A DNA stretch of 64,000 bases. Source: Pseudomonas sp. PA15(2017) (lineage in GTDB: Bacteria > Pseudomonadota > Gammaproteobacteria > Pseudomonadales > Pseudomonadaceae). A program made the position numbers and the translations under genes. The notes under the pieces are model-generated. The model was not told the DNA's origin. It ran no database searches and saw only the letters and a list, made by a program, of their open reading frames with translations. Shown piece by piece: positions 39,501-48,927 of this stretch. How positions within the stretch are numbered: position 1 is the stretch's first letter; each line of letters opens with the position of its first letter. The DNA lies in contig NZ_MSXV01000023.1 of NCBI RefSeq assembly GCF_001945395.1, positions 23,142-87,141 of the forward strand, read 5' to 3'.

Positions 39501-39697
39501 GGCGTGGCCACGGTGGCGGCCATCACCTGGGGGCTGGCCCCGGGCAGGCTGGCCTGCACGGTGATCACTGGGAAATCCATGTTCGGCAATGGCGCCACCG
39601 GCAGCAGGCCGAAGCTGACGCCACCGAGCAGCATGATCGCCAGGCTCAGCAGCAGCGTGGCGACCGGGCGCCGGATGAAGGGTGCCGAAAGGTTCAC
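36596..39697 (-). CDS. muxC: RND efflux permease MuxC/MdtC type
   Basis: This 1033-aa inner-membrane drug/proton antiporter has twelve membrane helices and two large periplasmic loops. It starts with SAPFIRRPVATLLLSLAIMLLG and has the RND motif GLVVDDAIVVLENISRH with the proton-relay acidic residues, and a second half repeat. It works as part of a heteromeric MuxB-MuxC transporter. It follows muxB after an unusual 100-bp gap. Confidence 0.94.
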   Translation of the reverse strand: MNLSAPFIRRPVATLLLSLAIMLLGGVSFGLLPVAPLPNMDFPVITVQASLPGASPQVMAATVATPLERSLGAIAGVSQMNSNSSQGSTRIMIEFDLDRDINAAAREVQAAINASRELLPSGMRSMPTYRKINPSQAPIMVLSLTSSVLDKGQLYDVASTIVGQKLSQVTGVGEVQIGGSSLPAVRVALEPRLLDQYGLALDDVRATIAAANAKRPKGAVEDAERHWQVQASDQLERAADYVPMIIRYQNGAAIRLGDVAQVTDGVQDRYNSGFYNDRQAVLVVVNRQSGANIIETVAGIRALLPELRGVIPASANLEVAMDRSPVIRATLKEAEHTLLIAVGLVILVVFAFLRRWRAALIPALAVPVSLVGSFAAMYLLGFSLNNLSLMALIIATGLVVDDAIVVLENISRHIEAGETPMAAAFKGAREVGFTLLSMNVSLVAVFLSILFMGGLVERLFREFSITLAVAIVISLLVSLTLTPMLCARWLKPEPKEQDREPGRLERIGAHIVRGYERSLDWALRHSLLMLISLFATIALNVFLFVIVPKTFMPQQDTGQLMGFIRGDNGLSFQVMQPKMEAYRRAILADPAVESVAGFIGGSSGINNAIVIVRLKPIAERDMSAQQVIDRLRKDVPKIPGGRMFLMPDQDLQVGGRQGRSSENEYMLMSGDLDALREWLPKVREALRALPELTDIDATEDGGAPQIRLVVDRDEAKRLGVDMSLVTGVLNNAFSQRQISTIYDSLNQYSVVMEINPRYAQSPEALRQIQLITADGARVPLSAIAHWENSLEDDRISHQGQFAVENIGFSLAEGVSLDQATRAINLAVARIALPTEVQGTLGGTGAAFQKTQDNQPWMILMSLVVVYIVLGVLYESYVHPLTILSTLPSAGVGALLALQLLNTEFSLISLLGLFLLIGVVKKNAILMIDLALQLERNEHLSPAESIRRACLLRFRPIMMTTLAALLGALPLMLGSAEGSEMRQPLGITIVGGLILSQILTLYTTPVVYLYLDRLRHRVNRWRGVRTDAALETPL

Positions 39698-39797
39698 GGC
39701 TGCGCTCCACGCAGTGGCTTCAGGCCCCAGGCCTCGAGCTGCAAGTTTGAGGCACCATCGCGTTTCGGCCTGCGGTCTACAGCCTGCAGTTTGCCGC

Positions 39798-42700
39798 TCA
39801 TACAGCTACATCCGCCGCGCTGCGGCCACTGAAACGCCGCGCCAGGCGGTCGAAGTACAGGTAGATCACCGGCGTAGTGAACAGCGTGAGGATCTGGCTG
39901 AGCAGCAGCCCACCGACCATCACCAGGCCCAGGGGCTGACGCAGTTCGGCGCCGGAGCCCGAGGCGAGCATCAGCGGGATGGCGCCGAACAACGCCGCCA
40001 GGGTGGTCATCAGGATCGGCCGGAAGCGCAGCAGCGCCGCCTGGTAGATGGCGTCGTGGGGTGTCATGCCCTGGTGGCGCTCGGCGTCGAGGGCGAAGTC
40101 GATCATCATGATGGCGTTCTTCTTGACGATGCCGATCAACAGGATGATGCCGATGATCGCGATCAGCCCCAGGTCGTTGCCGGTCAGCAGCAGCGCCAGC
40201 AAGGCACCGACGCCGGCCGACGGCAGGGTCGAGAGGATGGTGATCGGGTGGATGTAGCTCTCGTAGAGCACACCGAGCACGATGTACATGGTCACGATGG
40301 CGGCCAGGATCAGCAGCAGCGTCGACGACAGCGAGGCGCGGAACGCCTCGGCGGCGCCCTGGAAATTGACCTGCACGCTGACCGGCATGTCGATTTCCTG
40401 CTGCACCCGCTCGATCACCGCCACCGCATCGCCCAGGGCTACGCCGGGGCTGAGGTTGAACGACAGCGTGGCCGCCGGGAACTGGCCGATATGGTTGATC
40501 AACAGGCTCGCCGCGCGCTCCTCGACCTGGGCCAGGGACGACAGCGGCACCTGATCACCATCAGCGGTGGCGACATGGATCTGGCGCAGCGCGGCCGGGC
40601 CGATGCTGCCGCCGTTGGCGCTCTCGAGCACCACGCGGTATTGGCTGGCCTGGGTGTAGATGGTGGAAATCTGCCGCTGGCCAAAGGCGTCGTACAGCGC
40701 ATCGTCGATGTTGGCCACGCTCACGCCCAGGCGCCCGGCCATGTCGCGGTCGATGTTCAGGTACACCTGCAGGCCGCGGCTTTGCAGATCGCTGGTCACG
40801 TCGCTGAGCTCGGGTTGCTGGCGCAGTGCATCGACCAGCTTGTTCGACCAGGTTTCCAGCATCTCGGGATCGGGGGACTCTACGCTGAACTGGAACTGGG
40901 TACGGCTGACCCGATCTTCGATGGAAAGATCCTGCACCGGCTGCAGGAACAGCTCGATACCGGGCAGCTTGGCGAGCTCCGGCCGCAGCCGCTCGATCAC
41001 TTCGCTGGCGCTGACGTCGCGCTCGGCATGGGGTTTGAGGTTGATCAGCATGCGCCCGCTGTTTAGCGTCGGGTTGTCGCCGTCCACGCCGATGTAGGAC
41101 GACAGGCTGTCCACTGCCGGGTCCTTGAGGATCACGTCGGCCAGGCGCTGCTGGCGCTCGCTCATGGCGCTGAAGGAAATCGACTGCGGCGCCTCGGAAA
41201 TGCCCTGGATCACCCCGGTGTCCTGCACCGGGAAAAAACCCTTGGGCACCGCCAGGTACAGCACCACGGTCAGCGCCATGGTGCCGACGGCCACCAGCAG
41301 GGTCAGCGGCTGGTGCCGCAGCACCCAGCGCAGGCCCACCGAATAACGCTCGATCATGCCGTCGATGACTGCGCCGGCACCGCGGTAGAACCGCCCCTGC
41401 TCGGCTTCCGGCTCGTGCCTGAGCAGGCGCGCGCACATCATCGGCGTGAGGGTCAGGGAAATCACCAGGGAAATCAGGATGGCCACCGCCAGGGTGATGG
41501 CGAACTCGCGGAACAGCCTTCCGACCACATCGGCCATGAACAGCAGCGGAATCAAGACGGCGATCAGCGACAGGGTCAGCGACACCAGGGTGAAGCCGAT
41601 CTGCCTGGCGCCCTTGAGCGCGGCGTTGAGCGGCGTTTCGCCGTCCTCCAGATGGCGGGCGATGTTCTCCAGCATGACGATGGCATCGTCGACCACGAAA
41701 CCGGTGGCGATGGTCAGCGCCATCAGCGTCAGGTTGTTGACCGTGAAGCCGGCCAGGTACATGACGCCAAAGGTGCCGATCAGCGACAGCGGCAACACCA
41801 CCGACGGAATCAGCGTGGCCGAGACCTTGCGCAGGAACAGGAAGGTGACCATCACCACCAGGGCGATGGCCAGCATCAGCTCGTGCTGTACGTCACGCAC
41901 GGCGGCGCGGATGGTCTGGGTGCGGTCGGTTAGCACTGTCACCTCGACGCTGGCCGGCAGGCCCTGGGTCAGGTTGGGCAACAGGGTCTGGATGCGGTCG
42001 ACCACGTCGATGACGTTGGCGCCCGGCTGGCGCTGCACGTTGACCAGCACCGCGGTGTTCTGGTTGGCCCAGGCGGCCAGGCGCTGGTTCTCGGCGCCGT
42101 CGACGATGTCCGCCACGTCGCGCAGACGCAGGGTCGCACCATTGGCGTAGGTGAGGATCAGGTCGCGGTATTCGTCGGCCGAACGCAACTGGTCGTTGGC
42201 ATCGAGTTGGGCCACCCGCGTCGGGCCGTCGAAGTTGCCCTTGGGCTGGTTGACGTTGCTGGCGTTGATCAGCGTGCGCACGTCGGAGAGGTTCAGGCCG
42301 TAGGCCGCCAGCGCCTCGGGATTGACGCGGATGCGCACGGCCGGGCGCTGACCGCCGGCCAGCGACACCAGGCCGACCCCGGTGGTTTGCGCCAGCTTCT
42401 GGGCCAGGCGGGTGTCGACTAGGTCGTTGACCTGGGGCAGCGGCAACTCCTTGGAGGTCACCGCCAGGGTCAGCACCGGCGTGTCCGCCGGGTTGACCTT
42501 GCTGTACACCGGCGGCGCCGGCAGGTCGTTGGGCAGCAGGTTGGTGGCGCCATTGATCGCCGCCTGCACTTCCTGCTCGGCGACGTCCAGCTGCACTTCG
42601 AGGTTGAAGCGCAGCGTGATCACCGAAGCACCGCCCGAGCTGGTCGACGACATCTGCTGCAGGCCGGCCATCTGCCCGAACTGGCGCTCCAGCGGCGCGG

Positions 42701-42890
42701 TAACGGCGCTGGTCATCACATCGGGGCTGGCGCCCGGGTACAGGGTCATCACTCGGATCGTTGGATAATCCACTTCGGGCAGCGCCGACACCGGTAACAG
42801 CCGGTAGGCGATCACGCCACTGAGGAAGATCGCCAGCATGATCAGCGTGGTGGCGACCGGTCGCAGGATGAACAGGCGTGAGACGTTCAT
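39798..42890 (-). CDS. muxB: RND efflux permease MuxB/MdtB type
   Basis: This 1030-aa protein is the partner of MuxC. It starts with [22 protein letters not shown] and has [22 protein letters not shown] in the fourth-helix region and paired halves typical of RND pumps. The two permeases assemble with the adaptor MuxA and the channel OpmB; related MdtABC and MuxABC systems export novobiocin, aztreonam, bile salts and similar compounds. It overlaps muxA by four bases. Confidence 0.94.
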   Translation of the reverse strand: MNVSRLFILRPVATTLIMLAIFLSGVIAYRLLPVSALPEVDYPTIRVMTLYPGASPDVMTSAVTAPLERQFGQMAGLQQMSSTSSGGASVITLRFNLEVQLDVAEQEVQAAINGATNLLPNDLPAPPVYSKVNPADTPVLTLAVTSKELPLPQVNDLVDTRLAQKLAQTTGVGLVSLAGGQRPAVRIRVNPEALAAYGLNLSDVRTLINASNVNQPKGNFDGPTRVAQLDANDQLRSADEYRDLILTYANGATLRLRDVADIVDGAENQRLAAWANQNTAVLVNVQRQPGANVIDVVDRIQTLLPNLTQGLPASVEVTVLTDRTQTIRAAVRDVQHELMLAIALVVMVTFLFLRKVSATLIPSVVLPLSLIGTFGVMYLAGFTVNNLTLMALTIATGFVVDDAIVMLENIARHLEDGETPLNAALKGARQIGFTLVSLTLSLIAVLIPLLFMADVVGRLFREFAITLAVAILISLVISLTLTPMMCARLLRHEPEAEQGRFYRGAGAVIDGMIERYSVGLRWVLRHQPLTLLVAVGTMALTVVLYLAVPKGFFPVQDTGVIQGISEAPQSISFSAMSERQQRLADVILKDPAVDSLSSYIGVDGDNPTLNSGRMLINLKPHAERDVSASEVIERLRPELAKLPGIELFLQPVQDLSIEDRVSRTQFQFSVESPDPEMLETWSNKLVDALRQQPELSDVTSDLQSRGLQVYLNIDRDMAGRLGVSVANIDDALYDAFGQRQISTIYTQASQYRVVLESANGGSIGPAALRQIHVATADGDQVPLSSLAQVEERAASLLINHIGQFPAATLSFNLSPGVALGDAVAVIERVQQEIDMPVSVQVNFQGAAEAFRASLSSTLLLILAAIVTMYIVLGVLYESYIHPITILSTLPSAGVGALLALLLTGNDLGLIAIIGIILLIGIVKKNAIMMIDFALDAERHQGMTPHDAIYQAALLRFRPILMTTLAALFGAIPLMLASGSGAELRQPLGLVMVGGLLLSQILTLFTTPVIYLYFDRLARRFSGRSAADVAV

Positions 42891-44101
42891 GAAGCGCTAC
42901 GCACCCGCGGGGCGGCTTCACCGGTGGCGGGCGGCTCGCTGGTGCCCTCGCCGATCACTTCGACCTTGTTGCCTTCGCGCAAGCGGTCGGTGCCCTCGAC
43001 CACGACGCGCTCGTCAGCCGCGACGCCATCCTCGATCACCGTGAACTCGCCATCGCTGGGGCCGACCTTGACCGGACGAACCCGCACCTTGTCCTTGCCA
43101 TCGATGACGTAAACGAAGGTGCCGCTGGCGCCGAACTGCAGGGCAGCCACGGGCACCAGCAAGGCATCGTCGCGCACCGAGACCTGCAGGCGGGTATTGA
43201 CGAACTGATTGGGGAACAGCATCTCGTCGGCGTTCTCGAAGCGTGCCTTGAGCTTGACCGTGCCGGTGGCGGTGTCGATCTGGTTGTCGAGGCTTTCCAG
43301 CACGCCTTCGGCCAGTTGCTGCTTTTCGTTGCGATCCCAGGCCTGCACCACCAGCTTGCGGTCGCCACGAACCTGTTTCAGCACGCCGGGCAACTCGCCC
43401 TCGGGCAGGGTGAACACCACCGAGATCGGTAGCGTCTGGGTGATCACCACAATGGGGTCGGTATCGCCGGAGGCGACCAGATTACCCAGGTCGACCTGGC
43501 GGATACCCAGGCGGCCATCGATGGGCGCGCGCACCTTGGTGAAGTCCAGGTTCAGCTTGGCTTCGGCAACGGCGCCCTGGTTGTTCTGCAGCGTGCCGCG
43601 GTACTGGTTGACCAGCGCTTCCTGGGTGTCCAGGGTCTGGCGCGCGATGGAGTCTTCCTTGAGCAGGCCGCGATACAACGCCAGATCCTTTTCGGCTGCG
43701 CGCAGCTGCGCCTGGTTTTCGGCCAGGGTGCCCTGGGCCTGCTGCAGAGCGATCTCGTAAGGGCGCGGGTCGATCTGCACCAGCACGTCACCGGCTTTGA
43801 CCGGCTGGCCGTCCTTGAACAGCACCTCCGTCAGCTGACCATCGACGCGGGCGCGCACGTTGGCGGTGTTATAGGCGGTGACCGTACCCAGTGCCTTGAG
43901 CACGATGGGGAAGTCGCGGGATTCGACCTGGGCGATGCGCACCGGCACATTGTTGAAACCCCAGCCAGAATCGCCCGCGGGCTCGGGCTTGGTTGGCCAG
44001 AACAACCAGATCAGTACGATGATCAACGCCAGCAAGAACAGACCGATGAACCATTGACGTTTGGAAGATGGGGTGCTGGACGTTGTGTTTACTTCGGACA
44101 T
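42887..44101 (-). CDS. muxA: RND efflux periplasmic adaptor MuxA/MdtA type
   Basis: This 404-aa membrane-fusion protein has an N-terminal membrane anchor (about residues 16-33, [19 protein letters not shown]). A split lipoyl/barrel-sandwich domain follows ([34 protein letters not shown]), then a coiled-coil hairpin and a beta-barrel domain. The start MSEVNTTSS was chosen because it lies 10 nt after AGGAAG; an earlier ATG would add 19 unlike residues. It is the first gene of the mux operon. Confidence 0.93.
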   Translation of the reverse strand: MSEVNTTSSTPSSKRQWFIGLFLLALIIVLIWLFWPTKPEPAGDSGWGFNNVPVRIAQVESRDFPIVLKALGTVTAYNTANVRARVDGQLTEVLFKDGQPVKAGDVLVQIDPRPYEIALQQAQGTLAENQAQLRAAEKDLALYRGLLKEDSIARQTLDTQEALVNQYRGTLQNNQGAVAEAKLNLDFTKVRAPIDGRLGIRQVDLGNLVASGDTDPIVVITQTLPISVVFTLPEGELPGVLKQVRGDRKLVVQAWDRNEKQQLAEGVLESLDNQIDTATGTVKLKARFENADEMLFPNQFVNTRLQVSVRDDALLVPVAALQFGASGTFVYVIDGKDKVRVRPVKVGPSDGEFTVIEDGVAADERVVVEGTDRLREGNKVEVIGEGTSEPPATGEAAPRVRSAS

Positions 44102-44507
44102 GAGCCAATCGCTTCCTGTGAGGAGCGTGAACGATAAGCACTCCTCGGCATGAAGCAAAGCCTCTTTACCGGCTATTTACCTCCAGAGGCGGTTCAAAGC
44201 GAAAAAACATCACGACGTACACCATCTGCACCTCCATTGCGGGCATGCCAGGCAGCTGCGCATGGGGTGCCTGGTAATGATTGGGGCTTGGAACCTTTCA
44301 CGATCTTTTTGCGTATTGAAGCGGCAACTACAAGGCACAAGCGGACTTCGATACAGTACCTGTGGGAGCGGGCGGGGACGCCTAGTACATGCCCGCGATT
44401 TTTCGCGCGCATGGCGCGCTCCCACAGTGGATCGGGGAACGGCCGCTATCCGCCTCACTTAGCTGCGAAAATCGACGAACCTGGGTTCAAAGATCATGAA
44501 CAGCTTC
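44102..44507. other. Gap between muxA and the sugar operon, with a REP-type element
   Basis: There are 406 bp without a credible gene. The part next to muxA (44102-44250) is the likely mux promoter region; I see no certain -10/-35 pair. At 44361-44426 lies an inverted repeat with arms TGTGGGAGCG and CGCTCCCACA. Confidence 0.6.
44397..44426 (+). repeat. Dispersed 30-bp palindromic repeat, copy 2
   Basis: Identical to 11152-11181 on the same strand, and forms the right half of the inverted repeat 44361-44426. Confidence 0.8.
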
Positions 44508-45395
44508 TCAGAGAATCACCTGGTGCTCGGCCTGCCCCTGGGCTGGCACATCCACGGCGAACAGCTTGCCGGCGTGGGGTTCGGCAGCGAGCTGATCACC
44601 CTCCAGGCCCTCGCGGGCGGAGGTGGCGAACAGCGTCGACAGGTCCGGCCCCGCGAATGCCGGGCAGGCTATCTGCGAGGCGGGAAAGGCCACGGCCTGC
44701 ACGAACTGGCCGTTGCTGTCGTAGCAGGCGACCCGTGAAGCGCCCCACTGCGCATTCCACAGTCGCCCCTGGCTGTCGACCACGGCGCCATCGGGATTCA
44801 GGCCGGCCACACGGCCATCGATGAACGGCTGCGCTTCGCCGCTCGGCCAGCCATGCTGTTCGTCCAGCGCCTGGCGCCAGATGCGCTGGCGTTCGGTATC
44901 GGCGAAGTAGGCGAAGCGTCGATCCGGCGAGAAGCAGATGGCGTTGCTGATGGTGATATCGGCGAACAGGCGGCGCAGCTCGCCCCGGTAATAGCGATAG
45001 ATGGCACCCGCCTGGGGCTGCGCTTGCAGGCCCATGGTGCCGATCCAGAAACCACCCCAGGGGTCGGCGCGGCCGTCGTTGGAGCGGGTCAGCGGATTGT
45101 CCGCCTCCAGAGCGCAGATCCGCTCGCGGGCGCCGCTGCGCAGGTCGAAGATCGACAGCGCGGTTTCGCTGGCCATCAGCAGGCGATCCTCGTCGATCCA
45201 GCCTGCCGCCGAGGCGCGCTCATCGAAGGCCCACTCCAGCGGCTGGCCGTCGCGCTGGCTGAGCAGGCGGCGGCCAAGGATGTCGAACCAGAACAGCTGC
45301 TCGCGCCGCGGATGCCAGAATACGCCCTCGCCCAAGATGCATGTCCGCGAGTCGACGATGCGGGCGGCAGTACTGCCGGGGGGGTGTACAGCCAT
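44508..45395 (-). CDS. SMP-30/gluconolactonase-family sugar lactonase
   Basis: This 295-aa six-bladed beta-propeller enzyme would open the sugar lactone made by the operon's dehydrogenase to the aldonate. It has CILGEGVFWHPRREQLFWFDI near the N-terminus (metal-ligand Glu), SNDGRADPWGGFWIGTMG (Asn and Asp ligands), ISNAICFSPD and GLNPDGAVVDSQGRLWNA (Asp) in the usual order. It is the last gene of the operon, 2 bp after the kinase. Confidence 0.9.
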   Translation of the reverse strand: MAVHPPGSTAARIVDSRTCILGEGVFWHPRREQLFWFDILGRRLLSQRDGQPLEWAFDERASAAGWIDEDRLLMASETALSIFDLRSGARERICALEADNPLTRSNDGRADPWGGFWIGTMGLQAQPQAGAIYRYYRGELRRLFADITISNAICFSPDRRFAYFADTERQRIWRQALDEQHGWPSGEAQPFIDGRVAGLNPDGAVVDSQGRLWNAQWGASRVACYDSNGQFVQAVAFPASQIACPAFAGPDLSTLFATSAREGLEGDQLAAEPHAGKLFAVDVPAQGQAEHQVIL

Positions 45396-45397
45396 GC

Positions 45398-46303
45398 CTA
45401 GAAACCTCCGCTGATGTGCTGATGGGCAGCTGCCAGACCGGCCAGAGTAACCTGTTCGGCACCCAGGGTTTGCGCGGCGATGCCCAGGGTCGTCAGGGCA
45501 TGACGATAGCGCTCGGCCACCTCGCCATCACCAATTATACAGACCGGCAAGCCCTGCCAGTGTTCAGACAACCCGGCCAGCTCCTGGCCGATCAGCAGAC
45601 CGGACAGGCGCGAGCGCGCCGCAGCCGGTGCCAGGCCTTCGAGGAGGCTTTCGGCACGCAGGCCGAACAGCGCGCCGAGCAGCGGGCGCTCGGTGGCGGC
45701 GCACAGGCCCGCGTCGAACGCCGGCAGATCCAGGGGGTGATCGCCCTGCATGCCATGGCGCAGCACCGATTGGCCGCTGAGCAGCGCAAACAGCTCGCCG
45801 GTCATGAAGGTCTGGAAGCCGGTCACCTGGCCAGCCCGAACTTCAGCCCACTTGCTGTGGGTGCCGGGCAGGCAGACCAGGCCGTGATAGTCCGGCCATT
45901 CGGCCAACAGGCCGGCGATCTGGGTTTCCTCGCCACGCAGCACGTCGGCCGGCGCGCGCTGGCACAGCCCGGCAATGATCGACACGCGCAGGCGTGCATC
46001 GCTTACTTCGGGCCTGATCACCTGCGCCATCGCCTGAGGCGCGCAAGGCACCTCGGCATAGGGTGCTTCGCGCCAGCCCTGGCGTGCGCCAACCATGCCG
46101 CAGGCAACCACCTCGGTGACGCGATCGGCCCGCAGCCAGCCGTCGATCAGCTCGAGCAACGCCGCCTCGAACTGATCCACCGCCAGACTGCCCATGCCGC
46201 TCGCCGACGCGGCGCGATGCAGCACATTGCCGTTGGCGGCCAGTGCCCAGGCGCGCAACTGCGTGGTGCCCCAGTCGACGGCAATCCAGCTGACCTCGCT
46301 CAT
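45398..46303 (-). CDS. dgoK: 2-dehydro-3-deoxygalactonokinase-type sugar acid kinase
   Basis: This 301-aa DgoK-family protein (ASKHA fold) starts with WIAVDWGTTQLRAWAL. CGMVGARQGWREAPYAEVPC follows, and PGTHSKWAEV is the signature motif of this family near residue 145. It would phosphorylate 2-keto-3-deoxy-galactonate to the 6-phosphate. The start was placed at MSEVSW, since the upstream in-frame stretch reads through the dehydratase gene in a foreign frame. The real substrate could also be another 2-keto-3-deoxy sugar acid. Confidence 0.88.
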   Translation of the reverse strand: MSEVSWIAVDWGTTQLRAWALAANGNVLHRAASASGMGSLAVDQFEAALLELIDGWLRADRVTEVVACGMVGARQGWREAPYAEVPCAPQAMAQVIRPEVSDARLRVSIIAGLCQRAPADVLRGEETQIAGLLAEWPDYHGLVCLPGTHSKWAEVRAGQVTGFQTFMTGELFALLSGQSVLRHGMQGDHPLDLPAFDAGLCAATERPLLGALFGLRAESLLEGLAPAAARSRLSGLLIGQELAGLSEHWQGLPVCIIGDGEVAERYRHALTTLGIAAQTLGAEQVTLAGLAAAHQHISGGF

Positions 46304-46322
46304 GTGCGCCGCCCTCTCCTGC

Positions 46323-48068
46323 TCAATGACTGTCTTTGGGAATGCCGGCACCGCGGCAACCCTTGAGGAAGTCGAAGTCCGCGCCGCTGTCGGCGCCCTG
46401 CACGTGGTCGTGGAACAGCTTGATGTAGCCGCTGGTCGGTGCCTCGACGCTGGGCTGCCACTCGGCCAGGCGCTGGCGCAGTTCTTCATCGGGAATATCC
46501 AGGTGGATGCGTCGCGCTTCCACGTCGAGTTCGATCATGTCGCCATCGCGCACTACCGCCAGCGGGCCGCCCGCCGCGGCTTCCGGCGTGGTGTGCAGCA
46601 CCACGGTGCCATAGGCGGTGCCGGACATGCGCGCATCGGAAATGCGCACCATGTCGGTGATACCCTTGCGCAGCACCTTGGGCGGCAGGCCCATATTGCC
46701 CACCTCGGCCATGCCTGGATAACCGCGCGGGCCACAGTTCTTCAGCACCATGACACAGTGTTCGTCGATATCCAGGTTCTCGTCGTTGATCTTCGCCTTG
46801 TAGTCGTCGATGTCCTCGAACACCACGGCGCGGCCACGGTGCTGCATCAGGTGCTTTGAAGCAGCCGAGGGTTTGAGCACCGCACCACGAGGTGCCAGGT
46901 TGCCGCGCAGCACGGCGATGCCACCCTTGGCGGTGAGGGCTTTGTCCACCGGGCGGATGACGTCTTCGTTCCAGTTGCGAACGCCCTTGACCTCCTCCCA
47001 GAGGGTTTCCCCGGAAACGGTCAGCGCGCCCTTGTGCAGCTTGCCGCCCTCGCCGAGCATGCGGATCACCACCGGCAGGCCGCCGGCGTAGAAGAACTCC
47101 TCCATCAGGTATTTGCCCGACGGCATCAGGTTGACGATGGTCGGGATGTCCTGGCCCAGGCGATCCCAGTCGTCCAGCGTCAGGTCGACGCCGACGCGCC
47201 CGGCGATGGCCAAGAGATGGATCACCGCATTGGTCGAACCGCCGATGCTGCCGTTGACCCGGATGGCGTTCTCGAACGCCTGACGGGTCATGATGTCGGA
47301 GGGTTTCAGGTCGTCCTTGACCATCTGCACGATACGCCGCCCGGTCAGGTGCGCCATCACCCGGCGGCGGCTGTCCACGGCTGGAATCGCCGCATTGCCG
47401 GACAGTGCCATGCCCAGCGCCTCGGCCATGCTGGCCATGGTGCTGGCGGTGCCCATGGTGTTGCAGGAACCCGGCGAGCGCGACATCGACTGCTCGGCCT
47501 CGAGAAAATCCTCGCGGCTCATCTTGCCGGCCTTGATGTCTTCGGACATCTGCCACAGCGCGGTGCCCGAGCCCACCCGCTCACCGCGGAACCAGCCGTT
47601 GAGCATCGGCCCGCCGGACACCACGATGGCCGGAATGTCGACGCTGGCCGCGCCCATCAGCAGCGCAGGCGTGGTCTTGTCGCAACCGGCGAGCAGTACC
47701 ACGCCGTCCAGCGGATTGGCACGCAGCGCCTCTTCGACGTCCATTGCCGCCATGTTGCGGTACATCATCGCCGTCGGGCGCAGCGAGCTTTCCCCGGCGG
47801 AGAACACCGGAAACTCCAGCGGCAGGCCGCCGGCCTCGTAGATACCGTGCTTGACCCGCTCGGCCAGGTCGCGCAGGTGCGCGTTGCACGGCGTGAGCTG
47901 CGACCAGGTGTTGCAGATGCCGATCACCGGGCGACCATCGAACAGGTCGGCCGGCAGGCCCTGGTTCTTCATCCAGCTGCGGTGGTAAATGTGGTCACGC
48001 GAGTTGCCGCCGAACCATTCGGTGGAACGCAGCTTGCGCGGCCAGACTGCCGGTTTGAAGGTGCTCAT
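46323..48068 (-). CDS. IlvD/Edd-family sugar-acid dehydratase
   Basis: This 581-aa Fe-S dehydratase resembles L-arabonate, D-xylonate and galactonate dehydratases. It shows GICNTWSQLTPCNAHL (cluster Cys near residue 57), LLAGCDKTTPALLMG (second Cys), SPGSCNTMGTASTM (third Cys) and SGTAYGTVVLHTTPEAA at the substrate end. It removes water from the aldonate to give a 2-keto-3-deoxy acid. The start is the ATG in an ATGA overlap with the SDR gene, and MSTFKP is the usual N-terminus. The exact sugar acid cannot be read from sequence. Confidence 0.92.
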   Translation of the reverse strand: MSTFKPAVWPRKLRSTEWFGGNSRDHIYHRSWMKNQGLPADLFDGRPVIGICNTWSQLTPCNAHLRDLAERVKHGIYEAGGLPLEFPVFSAGESSLRPTAMMYRNMAAMDVEEALRANPLDGVVLLAGCDKTTPALLMGAASVDIPAIVVSGGPMLNGWFRGERVGSGTALWQMSEDIKAGKMSREDFLEAEQSMSRSPGSCNTMGTASTMASMAEALGMALSGNAAIPAVDSRRRVMAHLTGRRIVQMVKDDLKPSDIMTRQAFENAIRVNGSIGGSTNAVIHLLAIAGRVGVDLTLDDWDRLGQDIPTIVNLMPSGKYLMEEFFYAGGLPVVIRMLGEGGKLHKGALTVSGETLWEEVKGVRNWNEDVIRPVDKALTAKGGIAVLRGNLAPRGAVLKPSAASKHLMQHRGRAVVFEDIDDYKAKINDENLDIDEHCVMVLKNCGPRGYPGMAEVGNMGLPPKVLRKGITDMVRISDARMSGTAYGTVVLHTTPEAAAGGPLAVVRDGDMIELDVEARRIHLDIPDEELRQRLAEWQPSVEAPTSGYIKLFHDHVQGADSGADFDFLKGCRGAGIPKDSH

Positions 48069-48847
48069 ACCCAACCTCCATCAACGATGAAATTCTGCGC
48101 GGTGCACATCGCCGCGGCATCGGATGCCAGAAACAGCGCCATGTCGGCGATGTGCTCGGGCAGCAACTGGCCGGGCATGCACTGGTTCTGGCGAATCTGC
48201 TCCTTGGCCGTTTCATCGACCCACATGGCCAGTTGCTTGTCGGTCATCACCCAACCGGGCACCAGGGTGTTGACGCGAATCCGCTCCTTGCCCAGATCCC
48301 GTGCCAGGCCGCGGGTCAGACCATGGGTGGCGGCCTTGCTGGCGGCATAGACCGGGTAGCCGGCCGAGGCCATCATCCAACCCACCGAGCCGAAATTGAT
48401 GATCGAGCCGCCGCCGGCCTGGCGCATCATCGGCACCACTGCCTGGGTGGCGAAGGTGGCGTGGCGCAGGTTGACCGCGATCAGGTCGTCGAAGCGTTCG
48501 GTGCTGATCGAATCCAGGGCATGGCGCACGTCGTTGGCGGCGTTGTTGAGCAACGCGGTGATCGGCCCGAACTGCTCGGCGATCTTGTGGATGGCCGCCT
48601 GGTAGGCCTTGACGTCGGTGATGTCGCAACGCAGGAACAGCACCTGGTGCCCCGCCTCGCTCAGCTCGCTGGCCAGGGCCTTGCCGTGCTTGTCATCGAT
48701 GTCGACGAAGGCGGTGCGCGCGCCCTGCCTGGCGAACGCCGTGACCAGCGCGCGACCGATGCCGGTGGCGCCACCGGAAATCAGCACGGTGCGCCCGGCC
48801 AGGTCGGCGTACAGCGCCTTGCCTGAAGGTTGATTGCGGCTGTTCAT
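48065..48847 (-). CDS. SDR-family sugar 1-dehydrogenase
   Basis: This 260-aa short-chain dehydrogenase has the cofactor motif SGGATGIGRALV (about residues 24-35), VDIDD after the second strand (Asp suggests NAD preference), LLNNAANDV (NAG-type motif), the catalytic Ser in NFGSVGWMM and YAASK (Tyr and Lys). Linked to the ABC importer and lactonase, it most likely oxidises galactose or arabinose to the lactone. Confidence 0.88.
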   Translation of the reverse strand: MNSRNQPSGKALYADLAGRTVLISGGATGIGRALVTAFARQGARTAFVDIDDKHGKALASELSEAGHQVLFLRCDITDVKAYQAAIHKIAEQFGPITALLNNAANDVRHALDSISTERFDDLIAVNLRHATFATQAVVPMMRQAGGGSIINFGSVGWMMASAGYPVYAASKAATHGLTRGLARDLGKERIRVNTLVPGWVMTDKQLAMWVDETAKEQIRQNQCMPGQLLPEHIADMALFLASDAAAMCTAQNFIVDGGWV

Positions 48848-48927
48848 GACCTGTTACCTCATGTTCATCCCGCGGCGCCCAGCTGTGCCCGGCGCCCGCG
48901 GTACTGCGGAAATAGGTGGGTGGCGCC

